Positions 16,376 through 26,170 of a DNA stretch of 38,132 bases are shown piece by piece (positions within the stretch are counted from its first letter, which is position 1; each line of letters opens with the position of its first letter). Source of the stretch: JBMZCV01 sp049613665 (GTDB lineage: Bacteria > Bacteroidota > Bacteroidia > Chitinophagales > UBA2359); assembly GCA_049613665.1 (NCBI GenBank), contig JBMZCV010000025.1:1-38132 (forward strand). Direction: 5' to 3'. Both the position numbers and the translations under genes were made by a program. Below the pieces are notes generated by a model that saw only the letters and a list, made by a program, of their open reading frames with translations, did not search any database and was not told the origin of the DNA.

Positions 16376-16499
16376 TAAGAACATTTGTAAAAGCACATTT
16401 TTTTCAAGAAAGAAAACGTATTTAGTATTTAAAATAATAAAATATTTACTTATATTAAACAAACTATCATAAACCATTTTTACAAGCACCCAAACAGGT

Positions 16500-16586
16500 T
16501 TATTTTACTGATTGTGGAGGCTAACATACTAATTTTTAAAGCGTGAGCATCAAAACAGCGTATATAATAAATAGTGCTAGGCACTT
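16500..16586 (-). repeat. Intergenic palindromic repeat, copy F
   Basis: Reverse orientation: GATTGTGGAGGCTAACATAC (module 2 arm, degenerate partner), then AATAAATAGTGCTAGGCACTT (module 1). It ends 28 bp before the nSTAND NTPase start. Together with family-2 copy 16333 it is the content of the 306-bp gap 16309-16614. Confidence 0.7.
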
Positions 16587-16614
16587 ACCAAACCCTTTTT
16601 TTCGTCTATAAAAT

Positions 16615-19600
16615 ATGGCAAAACCAAACGTATCATATCGCTATCCTGGTTCACGAGCTTTTGAAGCTACTGAACAACAACTATTTCATGGCCGAACGCA
16701 AGAGATAAAAGACCTTTTTAAGCTTGTAAAAGTAGAAACATTGGTCGTTTTATTTTCAAAGTCGGGCATGGGCAAAAGCTCTTTGCTCAACGCTGGACTA
16801 AATCCTTTGTTGCAAAAAGAATATTTCTTTCCTATTTCGATTCGCTTACAAAACCCTAAAGTTAGCGTTTTAAAAACCATTGATGCGGCACTAAAACCAT
16901 ATCTAAATCAACAAAAATTAGCTCAATTTCAAAGCAATGAAACTCCTATGCTTTGGGAAAAGCTCAAAGCCTGCGAGTTTGGCGACCATATCACACCTGT
17001 ACTTATTTTCGACCAATTTGAAGAACTGTTTAATCATAAGCAAGCCGACAAAATGGCTTTTGCCGAGCAAATGGGTGATGTCGTAAACAACCATTTGCCT
17101 GCCGAAATACAAGGCCAACTGCGTAATACGCCTCGCCGACAACGCACCAAAGAAATGCTCGAATGGCACAGTTTGCTCAATATTCGAGTTATTTTTGCGA
17201 TTCGCTCCGATAGAATGAGCGAATTGCACGAACTCACAACAGACTTGCCTTCTATACTCAAAAATCGCTTTCAACTAAATGCACTCAAACATCGACAAGC
17301 CTATGAAGCTATCGTAAAACCTGCTACACTTGATGGCCATTTTATCTCAGAACCATTTGAATATAATGAGCAAACGATTGAGGATATTATTGATAATTTG
17401 AGCAATGATAAAAATGAAATAGAGTCATTCCAATTGCAAATTTTATGTCAGTATGTCGAAAAAAAGATTATTCAAGAGCAACACATAAAACACAATAGTT
17501 TAGTTGCTATAAAAAAGAAAAAAATTACTGTTACGCCAGATTATTTAGGCGGTCGAGAAGGCATCAAAGACATACTCAATAATTATTATTTAAACCAAAT
17601 AGCTTCACTCGGAACACACAAAGAGCAACTAGCTGCCCGAAAACTCATAGAAGAAGGTTTAATTGTAGAAGGTCGTCGTGTTGGCGTAGCCGAAGCAGTC
17701 ATAAAAAATACTTACAATATTAATGCTACCTTACTCACAACCTTGATTTTTAGCCGTTTAGTGCGTGCCGATAATACGCCTTTAGGCAAAGTATATGAGC
17801 TAAGTCACGATACTTTAGTTGCTCCGATTCTGAAAGCTTATGACAAAAGAAAAGCTATTGAGGAGCGAATTGCTACACAAAAAGAAGAAGAAAAAGAGCG
17901 TAAAAAAATGATATTGTGGTCATTTATATTTGGGCTTGTAGTTGTGTTGTTGCTGGCTTCGTTGATAGGCTTGTGGTATGCAATTCAACAAAAAAACATT
18001 GCGGATACTCAAAAGGAAAAAGCAATAGAGCAAACAAAATTGGCAGAAGATAGAGCCAAAATGATTAAGAAAAACGAAAAAAAATTAAAAGAAAATAATG
18101 AAAAATTAACGCAAGAAATTTGGCGAAATGATAGCATGAATTTTGAGTTAGCTAACAAAAATTTAGAATTAGCTTCGCAAATACTCTTTGCAAAGCAAAA
18201 AACAGACGAAGCAATTTCGGCAAAAGAAGAAGCACTATTTCAGGAGGGTTTGGCCAAATTAGAAAAAGAAAATGCTTTGAGACAAGAGGCTTTTGCAAAA
18301 CGACAGCAAAGGAGAGCAGAAGCGGAGCAACAAAAAGCAAGAGAGCAGAAAAAAGAAGCTATTGCACAAAAAGATACGGCACAAATACAAAAAAAAATAG
18401 CCGAAACGCAAGAGATGTTAGCTATCGTCAATAAAGGTTTATTGGTTTTGAAAGACAAAAACCCAACCGAAGGATTGCGGTTGGCTGGCTATGGACATCA
18501 ATATGACGAAAATTCGTTTATGCTGCCTATTGTCAATTATAGCAACTCATATTTTTATGAAAACCAGCTATTTAGCACGCCTTTTTATAGCCATCTCGGA
18601 GAACACAAGCAAGTTATTGAGGCTGTCAAAATACTAGGGAAAAATAAAAATAGTGTTTTAGTAAAAGGAAATTGTTTTGAAATTATTGACAAAAAAGGAC
18701 ATGTTTTAAAAAGCGTTAAAGCACATCAAAACAACATAAATAGTATTGATGTTTTGGTTGATGGCAAAAAAATAATGACAACTGCCAATGGCGAACTTAT
18801 TAAAATTTGGAACGAAAATGGCGAGCTAATCGACAAATTTATAGGCCATCAGCAAGATGTGAATGCAGCCGTTTTTTCGGCCGATGGCAAAAAAATAATT
18901 ACTGTTTCGGAAGATAAAACTGCTAAAATTTTTGATATTCAGCAACTCAAAATACCTATAAAAACGACAAAAGCACATTTTACACGTTTAGAAAAAGTAG
19001 CTTTTTCGACAGATAATAAGCATTTTGCAGTAGCCGAAGACTTTTACGAATCGGCTTATAATATCGTAATTTGGAATGGTAAAAAGAAAATTATTGCTAC
19101 TGAAAAAGAAGTCGTTATAAAAAAGCGAAAAAAGAAAAAAATAGAAGAAATACCAAGTCATACTAATCGAATCACGAGCCTCAATTTTTCGCCCAATGGA
19201 GAACTTTTGGCAAGTGCTTCTTGGGACAAAACAGCAAAAGTATGGACAAAAACAGGTAATTTAAAAGCTACTTTGCCTCATAAAAATATCGTTTATTCGG
19301 CAGAGTTTTCGCCAAATGGAAAATACATTGTTACTGCTGCTGCCGACAAAACTGTCAGAATTTGGAGTTCAGCAGGCAAATTTATTACCGCTTTGAATGG
19401 ACATACAGAGCCTGTTTTTTCGGCCACTTTTTCGGCCGATGGCAATTATATTCTTTCGGCTGGCATGGACAATACTGTAAAAAAATGGCATATTTCAAGC
19501 TATCCAATGAATTTTGTACTAAGCAAAAATGGCATTAATGATGCTTGTTTTTCGCCAGATGGAAAAAAATACGTTACAGCTTCCTCGCAAAATAATTATG

Positions 19601-20472
19601 CGACTATTTGGAATGACAAAGGCAAACAGCTTGTTTCTTTGAAAGGAAATGAAAAAAATACCAAGATATTGGGTGTAAGTTACTCAAAAGATGGCAAATA
19701 TATCGCTGGCGTTTCAGACGATGGAAAATTGTTGCTTTGGAAAAAACAAGCCGATTATTTAGATTGGGTATTGCGAAAAACGCTTGTTTTGAGTCGAAAG
19801 CCGTTACAAGATGTCGTTTTTTCGCCAAATTCAAAATATGTAGCTGCTACTTCTAGCGATGGGCGAATAGGGGTTTGGAACATGAGAAATTTGCAAAAAG
19901 AATGGGAAAGCTCAAAAATGGAAATAGGAATTAATGCTATTGATTTTTCGCCAAATTGCCAACAAATTGCGATAGGAACAGCAGATGGAATGGTATTTTT
20001 GTATGATGCAGCAGGAAACGAAATGGCTAACTTTGTTGGACATAATGCCGCAGTAAATTCGGTCGCCTTTTCGCCAGATGGCAAACAAGTGGTGAGTGCT
20101 TCGAGTGATAAAACTGCCATACTTTGGAACTTGAACGGCACAATTTTGAATACTTTTGTCGGACATTTAAAGGCTATCAATTATGCCACTTTTTCGCCAA
20201 GCAACAAACATATTGTAACAGCTTCGCAAGATGGTGGTTTGTTTTTATGGACAAAAGAGGGAACTTTATTACATGAATTTCCTTCTGTCAATAATCAGGC
20301 TTTAAAAACAGCTTATTTTTCGGCTGATAGCAAATATTTGATGAGTGTTTCGTCTAGCAGCAATAATGTTATTTTATGGACGATTTCTTCTGAAGAATTG
20401 ATTGAAAGGGCCGATAATCTGAACTTGCCGCCTTTGTCTAATACTACTAAAAAATCTTATGGTTTAAAATAA
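16615..20472 (+). CDS. nSTAND1-type NTPase with transmembrane segment, coiled coil and WD40 propellers
   Basis: 1285 aa. The opening YRYPGSRAFEATEQQLFHGR is the nSTAND1 signature. Walker A is SKSGMGKSSLLNAG (48-61), Walker B PVLIFDQFEELF (128-139), a sensor-like FAIRSDRMSEL (194-204), and the conserved ELSHDTLVAP lies at 395-404. A single transmembrane helix (about 433-455, WSFIFGLVVVLLLASLIGLW) is followed by a charged Lys/Glu/Gln/Ala coiled coil (about 460-620). From about 690 to 1260 run 13 recognisable WD40 units (FSPDGK...SASSDKTAILW type) and one degenerate unit, consistent with two seven-bladed propellers. STAND proteins are signal-sensing oligomerising switches, and several are antiphage sensors. 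No known effector domain is seen, so the output may use the membrane or a partner. Repeats F and G flank the gene. Confidence 0.88.
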   Translation: MAKPNVSYRYPGSRAFEATEQQLFHGRTQEIKDLFKLVKVETLVVLFSKSGMGKSSLLNAGLNPLLQKEYFFPISIRLQNPKVSVLKTIDAALKPYLNQQKLAQFQSNETPMLWEKLKACEFGDHITPVLIFDQFEELFNHKQADKMAFAEQMGDVVNNHLPAEIQGQLRNTPRRQRTKEMLEWHSLLNIRVIFAIRSDRMSELHELTTDLPSILKNRFQLNALKHRQAYEAIVKPATLDGHFISEPFEYNEQTIEDIIDNLSNDKNEIESFQLQILCQYVEKKIIQEQHIKHNSLVAIKKKKITVTPDYLGGREGIKDILNNYYLNQIASLGTHKEQLAARKLIEEGLIVEGRRVGVAEAVIKNTYNINATLLTTLIFSRLVRADNTPLGKVYELSHDTLVAPILKAYDKRKAIEERIATQKEEEKERKKMILWSFIFGLVVVLLLASLIGLWYAIQQKNIADTQKEKAIEQTKLAEDRAKMIKKNEKKLKENNEKLTQEIWRNDSMNFELANKNLELASQILFAKQKTDEAISAKEEALFQEGLAKLEKENALRQEAFAKRQQRRAEAEQQKAREQKKEAIAQKDTAQIQKKIAETQEMLAIVNKGLLVLKDKNPTEGLRLAGYGHQYDENSFMLPIVNYSNSYFYENQLFSTPFYSHLGEHKQVIEAVKILGKNKNSVLVKGNCFEIIDKKGHVLKSVKAHQNNINSIDVLVDGKKIMTTANGELIKIWNENGELIDKFIGHQQDVNAAVFSADGKKIITVSEDKTAKIFDIQQLKIPIKTTKAHFTRLEKVAFSTDNKHFAVAEDFYESAYNIVIWNGKKKIIATEKEVVIKKRKKKKIEEIPSHTNRITSLNFSPNGELLASASWDKTAKVWTKTGNLKATLPHKNIVYSAEFSPNGKYIVTAAADKTVRIWSSAGKFITALNGHTEPVFSATFSADGNYILSAGMDNTVKKWHISSYPMNFVLSKNGINDACFSPDGKKYVTASSQNNYATIWNDKGKQLVSLKGNEKNTKILGVSYSKDGKYIAGVSDDGKLLLWKKQADYLDWVLRKTLVLSRKPLQDVVFSPNSKYVAATSSDGRIGVWNMRNLQKEWESSKMEIGINAIDFSPNCQQIAIGTADGMVFLYDAAGNEMANFVGHNAAVNSVAFSPDGKQVVSASSDKTAILWNLNGTILNTFVGHLKAINYATFSPSNKHIVTASQDGGLFLWTKEGTLLHEFPSVNNQALKTAYFSADSKYLMSVSSSSNNVILWTISSEELIERADNLNLPPLSNTTKKSYGLK

Positions 20473-20560
20473 GTGCCAAGCACTACTTAATATAGCCTGT
20501 TTGAGTTGCTAATGTATTGAGAATTTAAGATATTAGCTTCCACAAATAAGCAATTGATTT
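20471..20560 (+). repeat. Intergenic palindromic repeat, copy G
   Basis: AAGTGCCAAGCACTACTTAA, then TTGCTAATGTATTG...ATATTAGCTTCC. The first bases overlap the TAA stop of the nSTAND gene (20470-20472), and the copy ends 29 bp before the next start. Confidence 0.75.
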
Positions 20561-20589
20561 CTTTTGTTTGACTAAACAATAAAACATTG

Positions 20590-21534
20590 ATGCGAAAAAT
20601 ATTATTTATCAACGAAGCACATCCTTTTTTGGCCGAAAAACTGATAAGTTTGGGGTTTGAATGCCATTTTCATTATGAAACTTCGAAAGCCGAAATAGAA
20701 AAAATGTTACCCAACTTTTTCGGAATTGTCATTAAAAGCCGCTTCAAAATTGATGCAAACTTTATTGATAAAGCAATAAAATTACAATTTATTGCTCGTA
20801 TTGGTGCTGGCCTCGAAAGCATTGATACTACTTATGCTCAAAAAAAAGAAATAGCCTGTCTTAGTTCGCCTGAAGGAAACAGAGATGCTGTTGGTGAACA
20901 TTCGGTTGCGTTGTTGCTCAATGTTTTAAATCATATTTCGATAGGAAACCAGCAAGTAAAAAAAGGTTTTTGGTGGCGAGAAGCTAATCGTGGAACAGAA
21001 ATTAAAGGCAAAACAATTGGAATTGTCGGCTACGGAAATATGGGGCGTGCTTTTGCGAAATGTTTATATGGTTTTGGTGCAAAAGTGATTGCATATGATA
21101 AATATAAAACAGATTATGGCGATAAATATGCAGAAGCTGTTGATTTGGAGAAATTTTATGCTGAAAGCGACATCGTGAGTCTGCATACTTATTATATACC
21201 AGAAAATCATTATTTTTTTGATGATGTGTATATCAACAACTTTCACAAAAATATTTATGTCATTAATACCGCAAGAGGCAAGATTTTGAATACTGCCGAT
21301 TTGGTAAAACATCTAAAAACAGGAAAAGTTTTAGGTGCTGGTTTAGATGTTTTAGAATATGAAGGCATTTCGTTTGAAAACATTAAAATAAATGATTTAC
21401 CTTTGCCTTTTCAAGATTTGATTGCGGCCGAAAATGTCGTTTTAACGCCTCATGTTGCTGGCTGGACACACGAAGGAAAGCGAAAACATGCAGAAACTTT
21501 GGCACAAAAAATCGAAAAACAATTTTGTCAATAA
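20590..21534 (+). CDS. D-2-hydroxyacid dehydrogenase (SerA-like, NAD-dependent)
   Basis: 314 aa from ATG 20590 (TTG 20587 is an adjacent alternative). An N-terminal substrate domain (FINEAHPFLAEKL, IVIKSRFKID, IARIGAGLESID) is followed by a Rossmann domain with GIVGYGNMGRAFAK and, at the end of beta-2, AYDKYK, whose Asp suggests NAD. The catalytic triad is complete: Arg in INTARGKIL, Glu in DVLEYEG and His in TPHVAGWT. It is short, without an ACT domain, so it resembles general D-2-hydroxyacid dehydrogenases more than regulated 3-phosphoglycerate dehydrogenase. Substrate unproven; no other serine-pathway genes adjoin it. Confidence 0.9.
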   Translation: MRKILFINEAHPFLAEKLISLGFECHFHYETSKAEIEKMLPNFFGIVIKSRFKIDANFIDKAIKLQFIARIGAGLESIDTTYAQKKEIACLSSPEGNRDAVGEHSVALLLNVLNHISIGNQQVKKGFWWREANRGTEIKGKTIGIVGYGNMGRAFAKCLYGFGAKVIAYDKYKTDYGDKYAEAVDLEKFYAESDIVSLHTYYIPENHYFFDDVYINNFHKNIYVINTARGKILNTADLVKHLKTGKVLGAGLDVLEYEGISFENIKINDLPLPFQDLIAAENVVLTPHVAGWTHEGKRKHAETLAQKIEKQFCQ

Positions 21535-21560
21535 AGCTTTTTTAGCCAAAACTACTACTA

Positions 21561-21664
21561 CATAAGTAGTCGGACAGATTTATTCTACAAATTGTGAAAA
21601 CTAACACGCTGAATATCAATGCGTTAGCAACGAATCGTCCTTTATTAAATAGTGCTTGGCACTT
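21561..21664 (-). repeat. Intergenic palindromic repeat, copy H
   Basis: Reverse orientation: CATAAGTAGTCGG, AACTAACACGCTGAATATCA, ATGCGTTAGCAACG, then TTTATTAAATAGTGCTTGGC and ACTT. It ends 31 bp upstream of the next ATG. Confidence 0.8.
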
Positions 21665-21695
21665 AAATAGTTATAAAACATCAAAATAGGAAATT

Positions 21696-22211
21696 ATGGC
21701 ACTTATAAAATCAGTCAAAGGCATCAGCCCACAATTTGGCGATAACTGTTTTTTGGCAGAAAACGCAACTATTACAGGTGATGTCGTTATGGGCAAAAAT
21801 TGTACGGTATGGTATCAAGCCGTACTGCGTGGCGATGTCAATACCATTCGGATAGGCGATAAGGTAAATATACAAGAACACGCTTTGGTACATTGCACCT
21901 ATCAGCGAGCCGCTACTGTTATCGGCAATAGCGTTTCTATCGGACATCGAGCTATCATTCATGGCTGCACCATTCACGACAATGTGTTGATAGGTATGGG
22001 AGCTATCGTAATGGACAACGCAGTCGTGCATTCCAATAGCATTGTGGCAGCAGGAGCAGTAGTATTGGAAAATACAGTTGTCGAATCGGGTTGTATCTAT
22101 GCAGGTGTGCCAGCGAAAAAGGTAAAAACGATTAGCGAAGAGCAAACGAAAAGATTAATCGAAGGCATTGCAGACAAATATGTGATGTATGCTTCGTGGA
22201 TAGATGATTGA
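21696..22211 (+). CDS. Gamma-carbonic-anhydrase-like hexapeptide protein (YrdA/PaaY family)
   Basis: 171 aa left-handed beta-helix made of hexapeptide repeats (ATITGDVVMGKNCTVW, VLIGMGAIVMDNAVV, NSIVAAGAVVLENTVV) with a C-terminal helix. The likely zinc-binding histidines are H66 (ALVHCT), H84 (IGHRAI) and H89 (IIHGC), and the trimer-interface VLRGDVNTIRIGD motif is present. Members bind zinc as trimers, and some hydrate CO2, but many have no demonstrated activity, so enzymatic function is uncertain. Confidence 0.92.
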   Translation: MALIKSVKGISPQFGDNCFLAENATITGDVVMGKNCTVWYQAVLRGDVNTIRIGDKVNIQEHALVHCTYQRAATVIGNSVSIGHRAIIHGCTIHDNVLIGMGAIVMDNAVVHSNSIVAAGAVVLENTVVESGCIYAGVPAKKVKTISEEQTKRLIEGIADKYVMYASWIDD

Positions 22212-22255
22212 TAAATTTTGTTGTTTTGAAAAACGCAATATGCCATTTCTAAAAA

Positions 22256-22275
22256 AGGCCTTGCATGCAAGGCCT
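22256..22275. terminator. Palindromic terminator AGGCCTTGCATGCAAGGCCT
   Basis: A perfect 20-bp palindrome preceded by an A-run and followed by TCTATGATATTTT. It lies between two convergent genes, 45 nt after the gamma-CA-like stop. Confidence 0.65.
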
Positions 22276-22286
22276 CTATGATATTT

Positions 22287-22386
22287 TAAGTACTAAATAT
22301 TATTCAACAAAGCATTCGTTTAGTGGCTAACGCATTGAAAATCTATCTTGTTCTGAAATGCCCAAAAGCTTCTAAACGACTATTTA
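22287..22386 (+). repeat. Intergenic palindromic repeat, copy I
   Basis: AAGTACTAAATATTATTCAA, GTTTAGTGGCTAACGCATTG, TTGTTCTGAAATGCCCAAAA, CTTCTAAACGACTATTTAA. The right arm of module 2 is deleted. The copy runs into the stop codon of the leftward lipoprotein gene (22384-22386). Confidence 0.75.
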
Positions 22387-24018
22387 ATTTACTGACAATT
22401 CTACTTCTGTATCCCAATTTGCTTTCACATCAATCATTTTTTCCATAGTATGTGTGCGTTCCGACTGCTTTTTTTCGCCATAATTTCCAGCATCCCATTG
22501 CCCATTGTCATTATCATCTTCTAGAACCATAATTTTATATTTTGTCGCATCAAGATAATCTAGTAAAATATTTTTGCTAGCCATCTTATAGCTTTTTTTC
22601 AGCTTCTTTTTGCCATCATACAATTGCAGCACATAATTTTTGGTATCATCAAAACCTGTCAAATTCAGAATCAATGTGCCATATTTTCGCTTTTCATAAG
22701 TCGTTAAATTAATCGCAATTTCATCATTATACTCACCATAAAAATCAATAATCGTACTGTCTGGCAATACCAAAACATAATCTGTTTCTGGCTTCCAATC
22801 ATAATCAATAATCAACTTTCGGGTGATATAGTCGTCAAAACGCAAATAATCATCAAGATTTAGGTTTACAGAATCTTCCATAAACACAATTTTATCTTTA
22901 TTAAACACTTCTATGGGATGATTAAACTGAATCCAAGCGGCTCGTTTCAAATCCATTTTCGCATTTTGCCCTCTTCCTGTACGAATATTACTCGTAAACT
23001 TTACTGCATTTAGCGTAGATTCCTTAATCGTTTTCTTAAATTTGATGGTGTCTAATATACTGCTGTCATTTTTCAAAACAAAACTCAAGGGCGAAAACTC
23101 CGTTATATTTCGATACCAAATATGTAATGTGTCATTGCCATTCGTTTTTTCCACTCTAAAATCTGCTGTCGCCAAGCTATCGTTTATATTTACAATCGTA
23201 ATAGAATCTTGCTCTTTAGAAAAAAACATTTCGAGATGCCCATATTCTCGGTTTCTTTTATCTGTCATTTTTGGTGTATCAAAACCTTCATTAAATAATT
23301 GCAATTCATATTTTTGCAAGCTGCTGTCATTTAAGCTAATTTCGTAAGGAAAAAAAGCAATATCTTCATTTGGCTGGTCATAAAAATAATTGTTGTTTTT
23401 ATCTATCAAACCAATCAATTGATAATTGTTTGCAGGCAAATTGTTGAGTTGAAACTTGCCATCTTCATCTGTTCGAGTGATAAAAGAGGGTGGCGTAGTT
23501 GTAAATAAACTGTCAATGCCGAAAGGATAAGCAGCAATCAAAACATCTTTTTGAGCATCTCGAAACTGAGCATCAACGACTCTACCTTTTATAGATAGCG
23601 AATCAAGATATTTACCTGTTGAAAAAGCATATTCAAAATTAGTCATCGCATTACTTTCGGTAATATCTTTGATGCTTTCGCCAAAATTGAATGTATAAGT
23701 TGTATTTTCTTTTAAAGGTTCTTGAAACTTAACGATTAGTTTTTTCCCTTTCAACTTAAACTCTGGCCGTTTGAGCATGAGTGGCGAAATCAAAACCTGT
23801 GTATTGGGGTCTTGCAATTGTACAAACTCATCGAAACGCAAGACAAAGCCATCATCTGAAAAATTGACTGTTCTATTCGAAGGTGTTTGCTCTTGAACTT
23901 TTGGAGCTTCAGCATCTTTTTCGCCACCCGCAGGAGCAACACGATTGGCACACGAATATTGCAACATAAAAATGAGCAGTACTAAGCTATTAGAAAAAAA
24001 TGATTGTTTATATGTCAT
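22384..24018 (-). CDS. Lipoprotein with N-terminal Ig-like (Big_5) domain
   Basis: 544 aa. The leader (LVLLIFMLQYSC) ends in a lipobox Cys. The N-terminal segment, with APAGGEKDAEAPKV and FDEFVQLQDPNTQVLISPLM, then KENTTYTFNFGESIKDITE, is the Big_5/Ig-like domain of a protein conserved in Bacteroidota. A carboxypeptidase-regulatory-like fold follows (IKGRVVDAQ, RTDEDGKFQLNNLPANNYQL), then a long beta-rich C-terminal part containing the acidic, EF-hand-like DDNDNGQWDAGNYGEKK. It is expected to be an outer-membrane-anchored lipoprotein; its role is not known. Its stop codon is contributed by repeat copy I. Confidence 0.82.
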   Translation of the reverse strand: MTYKQSFFSNSLVLLIFMLQYSCANRVAPAGGEKDAEAPKVQEQTPSNRTVNFSDDGFVLRFDEFVQLQDPNTQVLISPLMLKRPEFKLKGKKLIVKFQEPLKENTTYTFNFGESIKDITESNAMTNFEYAFSTGKYLDSLSIKGRVVDAQFRDAQKDVLIAAYPFGIDSLFTTTPPSFITRTDEDGKFQLNNLPANNYQLIGLIDKNNNYFYDQPNEDIAFFPYEISLNDSSLQKYELQLFNEGFDTPKMTDKRNREYGHLEMFFSKEQDSITIVNINDSLATADFRVEKTNGNDTLHIWYRNITEFSPLSFVLKNDSSILDTIKFKKTIKESTLNAVKFTSNIRTGRGQNAKMDLKRAAWIQFNHPIEVFNKDKIVFMEDSVNLNLDDYLRFDDYITRKLIIDYDWKPETDYVLVLPDSTIIDFYGEYNDEIAINLTTYEKRKYGTLILNLTGFDDTKNYVLQLYDGKKKLKKSYKMASKNILLDYLDATKYKIMVLEDDNDNGQWDAGNYGEKKQSERTHTMEKMIDVKANWDTEVELSVN

Positions 24019-24098
24019 TTAAAAAGAGTTTTTAATTTATAGTCTTTAGTTGTCAAAATATACGAAAGTATCTAATAAGAAACGAAATAGACATAAAA

Positions 24099-24138
24099 AA
24101 AGTCGATTAAAAACGAATTTTCATTTTTAATCGACTTT
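24099..24138 (-). terminator. Intrinsic terminator downstream of mnmG
   Basis: AAAGTCGATTAAAAA (24099-24113) pairs perfectly with 24124-24138 around a 10-nt loop, and a T-run follows on the leftward transcript. It is 134 nt past the mnmG stop and 81 nt upstream of the lipoprotein start. Confidence 0.7.
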
Positions 24139-24271
24139 CACATTTTTTAATTTCACTTAATGCCTTAATGGTAAAAAAAAAGTGATTGTTTTTTTTACCT
24201 CACTCCTACTCTATTTCTTTTTTAGAAAAACTTAAAACTTAAAACTCAAAATTAGAAACTAAAAACTACTT

Positions 24272-26161
24272 TTATCTTCCTAAATGTACCATTAAAACGG
24301 AAACATCAGCAGGCGAAACGCCACTAATTCGGCTTGCTTGCCCTAGCGTAATGGGTTGAATGCTATTGAGTTTTTCTCGTGCTTCGGTCGAAAGTGCAAT
24401 TAAAGTATGATAATCGAAACCGTCTTTTAGTTTCATGTTTTCTAAACGGCTCAATTTCGCTACATTTTCTTGCTCTTTTTTGATATAACTGCCATATTTC
24501 GCATTAATTTGAGCCTGTTCGATAGTTTCTTCATCAAAATCAACTAATAAATCATCTACTTGCTTGATACTTTTTCGCAAATCATTGATGTTTAATTGTG
24601 GACGCAATAGCAAAGAATGCACTTTTAGGGTTTGTCGCAAAGGTGAAGTCCCTTTTTCTTCCAAAAAACTATTAATATGAGCAGGTTTGATACTCATTTT
24701 TTTCAACGCTTCTAAAATTTGCTGGCTTCCCTCCTTTTTCTTTTTCATTCTCGTCAAACGTTCATCACTTGCCAAACCTATTTTATGTCCAATAGGCGTA
24801 AGACGAATATCTGCGTTGTCTTGACGAAGCAAAATGCGATATTCGGCTCGTGAAGTAAACATGCGATAAGGTTCTTCTGTTCCTTTCGTAATCAAATCGT
24901 CAATCAACACACCGATATAAGCATCAGAGCGTTTCAAAATCAAAGGTTCTTCTTCCTTTATTTTTAAATGAGCATTGATTCCAGCCATCAAACCTTGACA
25001 AGCTGCTTCTTCATAGCCTGTTGTGCCATTAATTTGGCCTGCGAAATACAAGTTTTCGACCAATTTTGTTTCCAAAGTATGTTTGATTTGCGTAGGCGGA
25101 AAATAATCATATTCGATGGCATAACCAGGCCGAAACATTTTTACATTCTCAAAGCCTGCTATTTTTTGCATAGCACTAAGCTGTACGGTTTCGGGCAAAG
25201 AAGTAGAAAAACCATTCACATAAATTTCTACTGTGTCCCAACCTTCTGGTTCTACAAAAATTTGATGCCTGTCTCTTTGCGAAAAACGCTCAATTTTGTC
25301 TTCGATAGATGGACAATAGCGAGGGCCAAGACCTTTGATACGACCTGCAAACATAGGTGATTGTGCAAAACCTGTTTTCAATTCTTCGTGAACTGCTGGA
25401 TTGGTGTAAGTTATCCAACAACAACGCTGTTTTTTAGGCTTTTCGGTATCTGTATAAGAAAATTTAGAGGTGCTGGTATCGCCATCTTGTACTTCCATTT
25501 TTGAGTAATCGAGGCTGCGGCCATCAACTCGTGGTGGCGTTCCTGTTTTCATTCGGCCAGATTGAAAACCTAAATCTATCAGTTGCCCTGTAATGCCTAC
25601 GGCTGCCCGCTCTCCTGCTCTGCCACCGCCAAACTGTTTTTCGCCAATATGAATCAAGCCATTTAAGAATGTTCCGTTTGTCAAAACAACAGCTTTAGAT
25701 TTTATTTCTAATCCTAATCCTGTTTTTACACCAACTACACGACCATTTTTTACAAGCAAACCTGTTACCATTTCTTGCCAAAAGTCGACGTTTTTTGTTT
25801 GCTCTAGCATATTTCGCCATTCTTGAGCAAACAACATTCTATCATTTTGCGTGCGTGGACTCCACATAGCAGGCCCTTTCGACATATTCAACATACGAAA
25901 CTGAATCATGGTTTTATCTGTCACAATGCCAGAGTAACCACCCAAAGCATCTATTTCACGCACAATTTGCCCTTTCGCAATACCACCCATAGCAGGGTTG
26001 CACGACATCTGCCCTATCGTCTGCATATTCATCGTGACAAGTAAAACCTTTGAACCCAAATTGGCTGCTGCTGCTGCTGCTTCGCAACCTGCATGACCAC
26101 CGCCAACTATTATTACATCATATTCTTTAAACATCTTTTCTAAGTGTTTTTTTACTGACAT
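24272..26161 (-). CDS. mnmG: tRNA uridine 5-carboxymethylaminomethyl modification enzyme MnmG (GidA)
   Basis: 629 aa. MnmG works with MnmE to install cmnm5/nm5 on U34 of tRNAs using FAD, NADH, methylene-THF and GTP. Motifs: FAD dinucleotide-binding VIIVGGGHAGCEAA, SCNPAMGGIAKGQIVREIDA, GTFLNGLIHIGE, RMKTGTPPRVDGRS, GLGPRYCPSIEDKIERF, QIFVEPEG, the FAGQINGTTGYEEAACQG segment and the C-terminal MnmE-binding domain (ISGVSPADVSVLMVHLGR). An in-frame TTG at 26179 lies in repeat J, so ATG 26161 (MSVKKHLEKMFKEYD) is preferred. mnmG is often near oriC, which agrees with the parS sites just upstream. Confidence 0.97.
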   Translation of the reverse strand: MSVKKHLEKMFKEYDVIIVGGGHAGCEAAAAAANLGSKVLLVTMNMQTIGQMSCNPAMGGIAKGQIVREIDALGGYSGIVTDKTMIQFRMLNMSKGPAMWSPRTQNDRMLFAQEWRNMLEQTKNVDFWQEMVTGLLVKNGRVVGVKTGLGLEIKSKAVVLTNGTFLNGLIHIGEKQFGGGRAGERAAVGITGQLIDLGFQSGRMKTGTPPRVDGRSLDYSKMEVQDGDTSTSKFSYTDTEKPKKQRCCWITYTNPAVHEELKTGFAQSPMFAGRIKGLGPRYCPSIEDKIERFSQRDRHQIFVEPEGWDTVEIYVNGFSTSLPETVQLSAMQKIAGFENVKMFRPGYAIEYDYFPPTQIKHTLETKLVENLYFAGQINGTTGYEEAACQGLMAGINAHLKIKEEEPLILKRSDAYIGVLIDDLITKGTEEPYRMFTSRAEYRILLRQDNADIRLTPIGHKIGLASDERLTRMKKKKEGSQQILEALKKMSIKPAHINSFLEEKGTSPLRQTLKVHSLLLRPQLNINDLRKSIKQVDDLLVDFDEETIEQAQINAKYGSYIKKEQENVAKLSRLENMKLKDGFDYHTLIALSTEAREKLNSIQPITLGQASRISGVSPADVSVLMVHLGR

Positions 26162-26170
26162 TTCATTATC

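Noticed and set aside
21711..22145. 144-codon antisense reading frame opposite the gamma-CA-like gene
   Set aside because: The sense strand encodes a complete hexapeptide-repeat protein; the antisense product has no domain.
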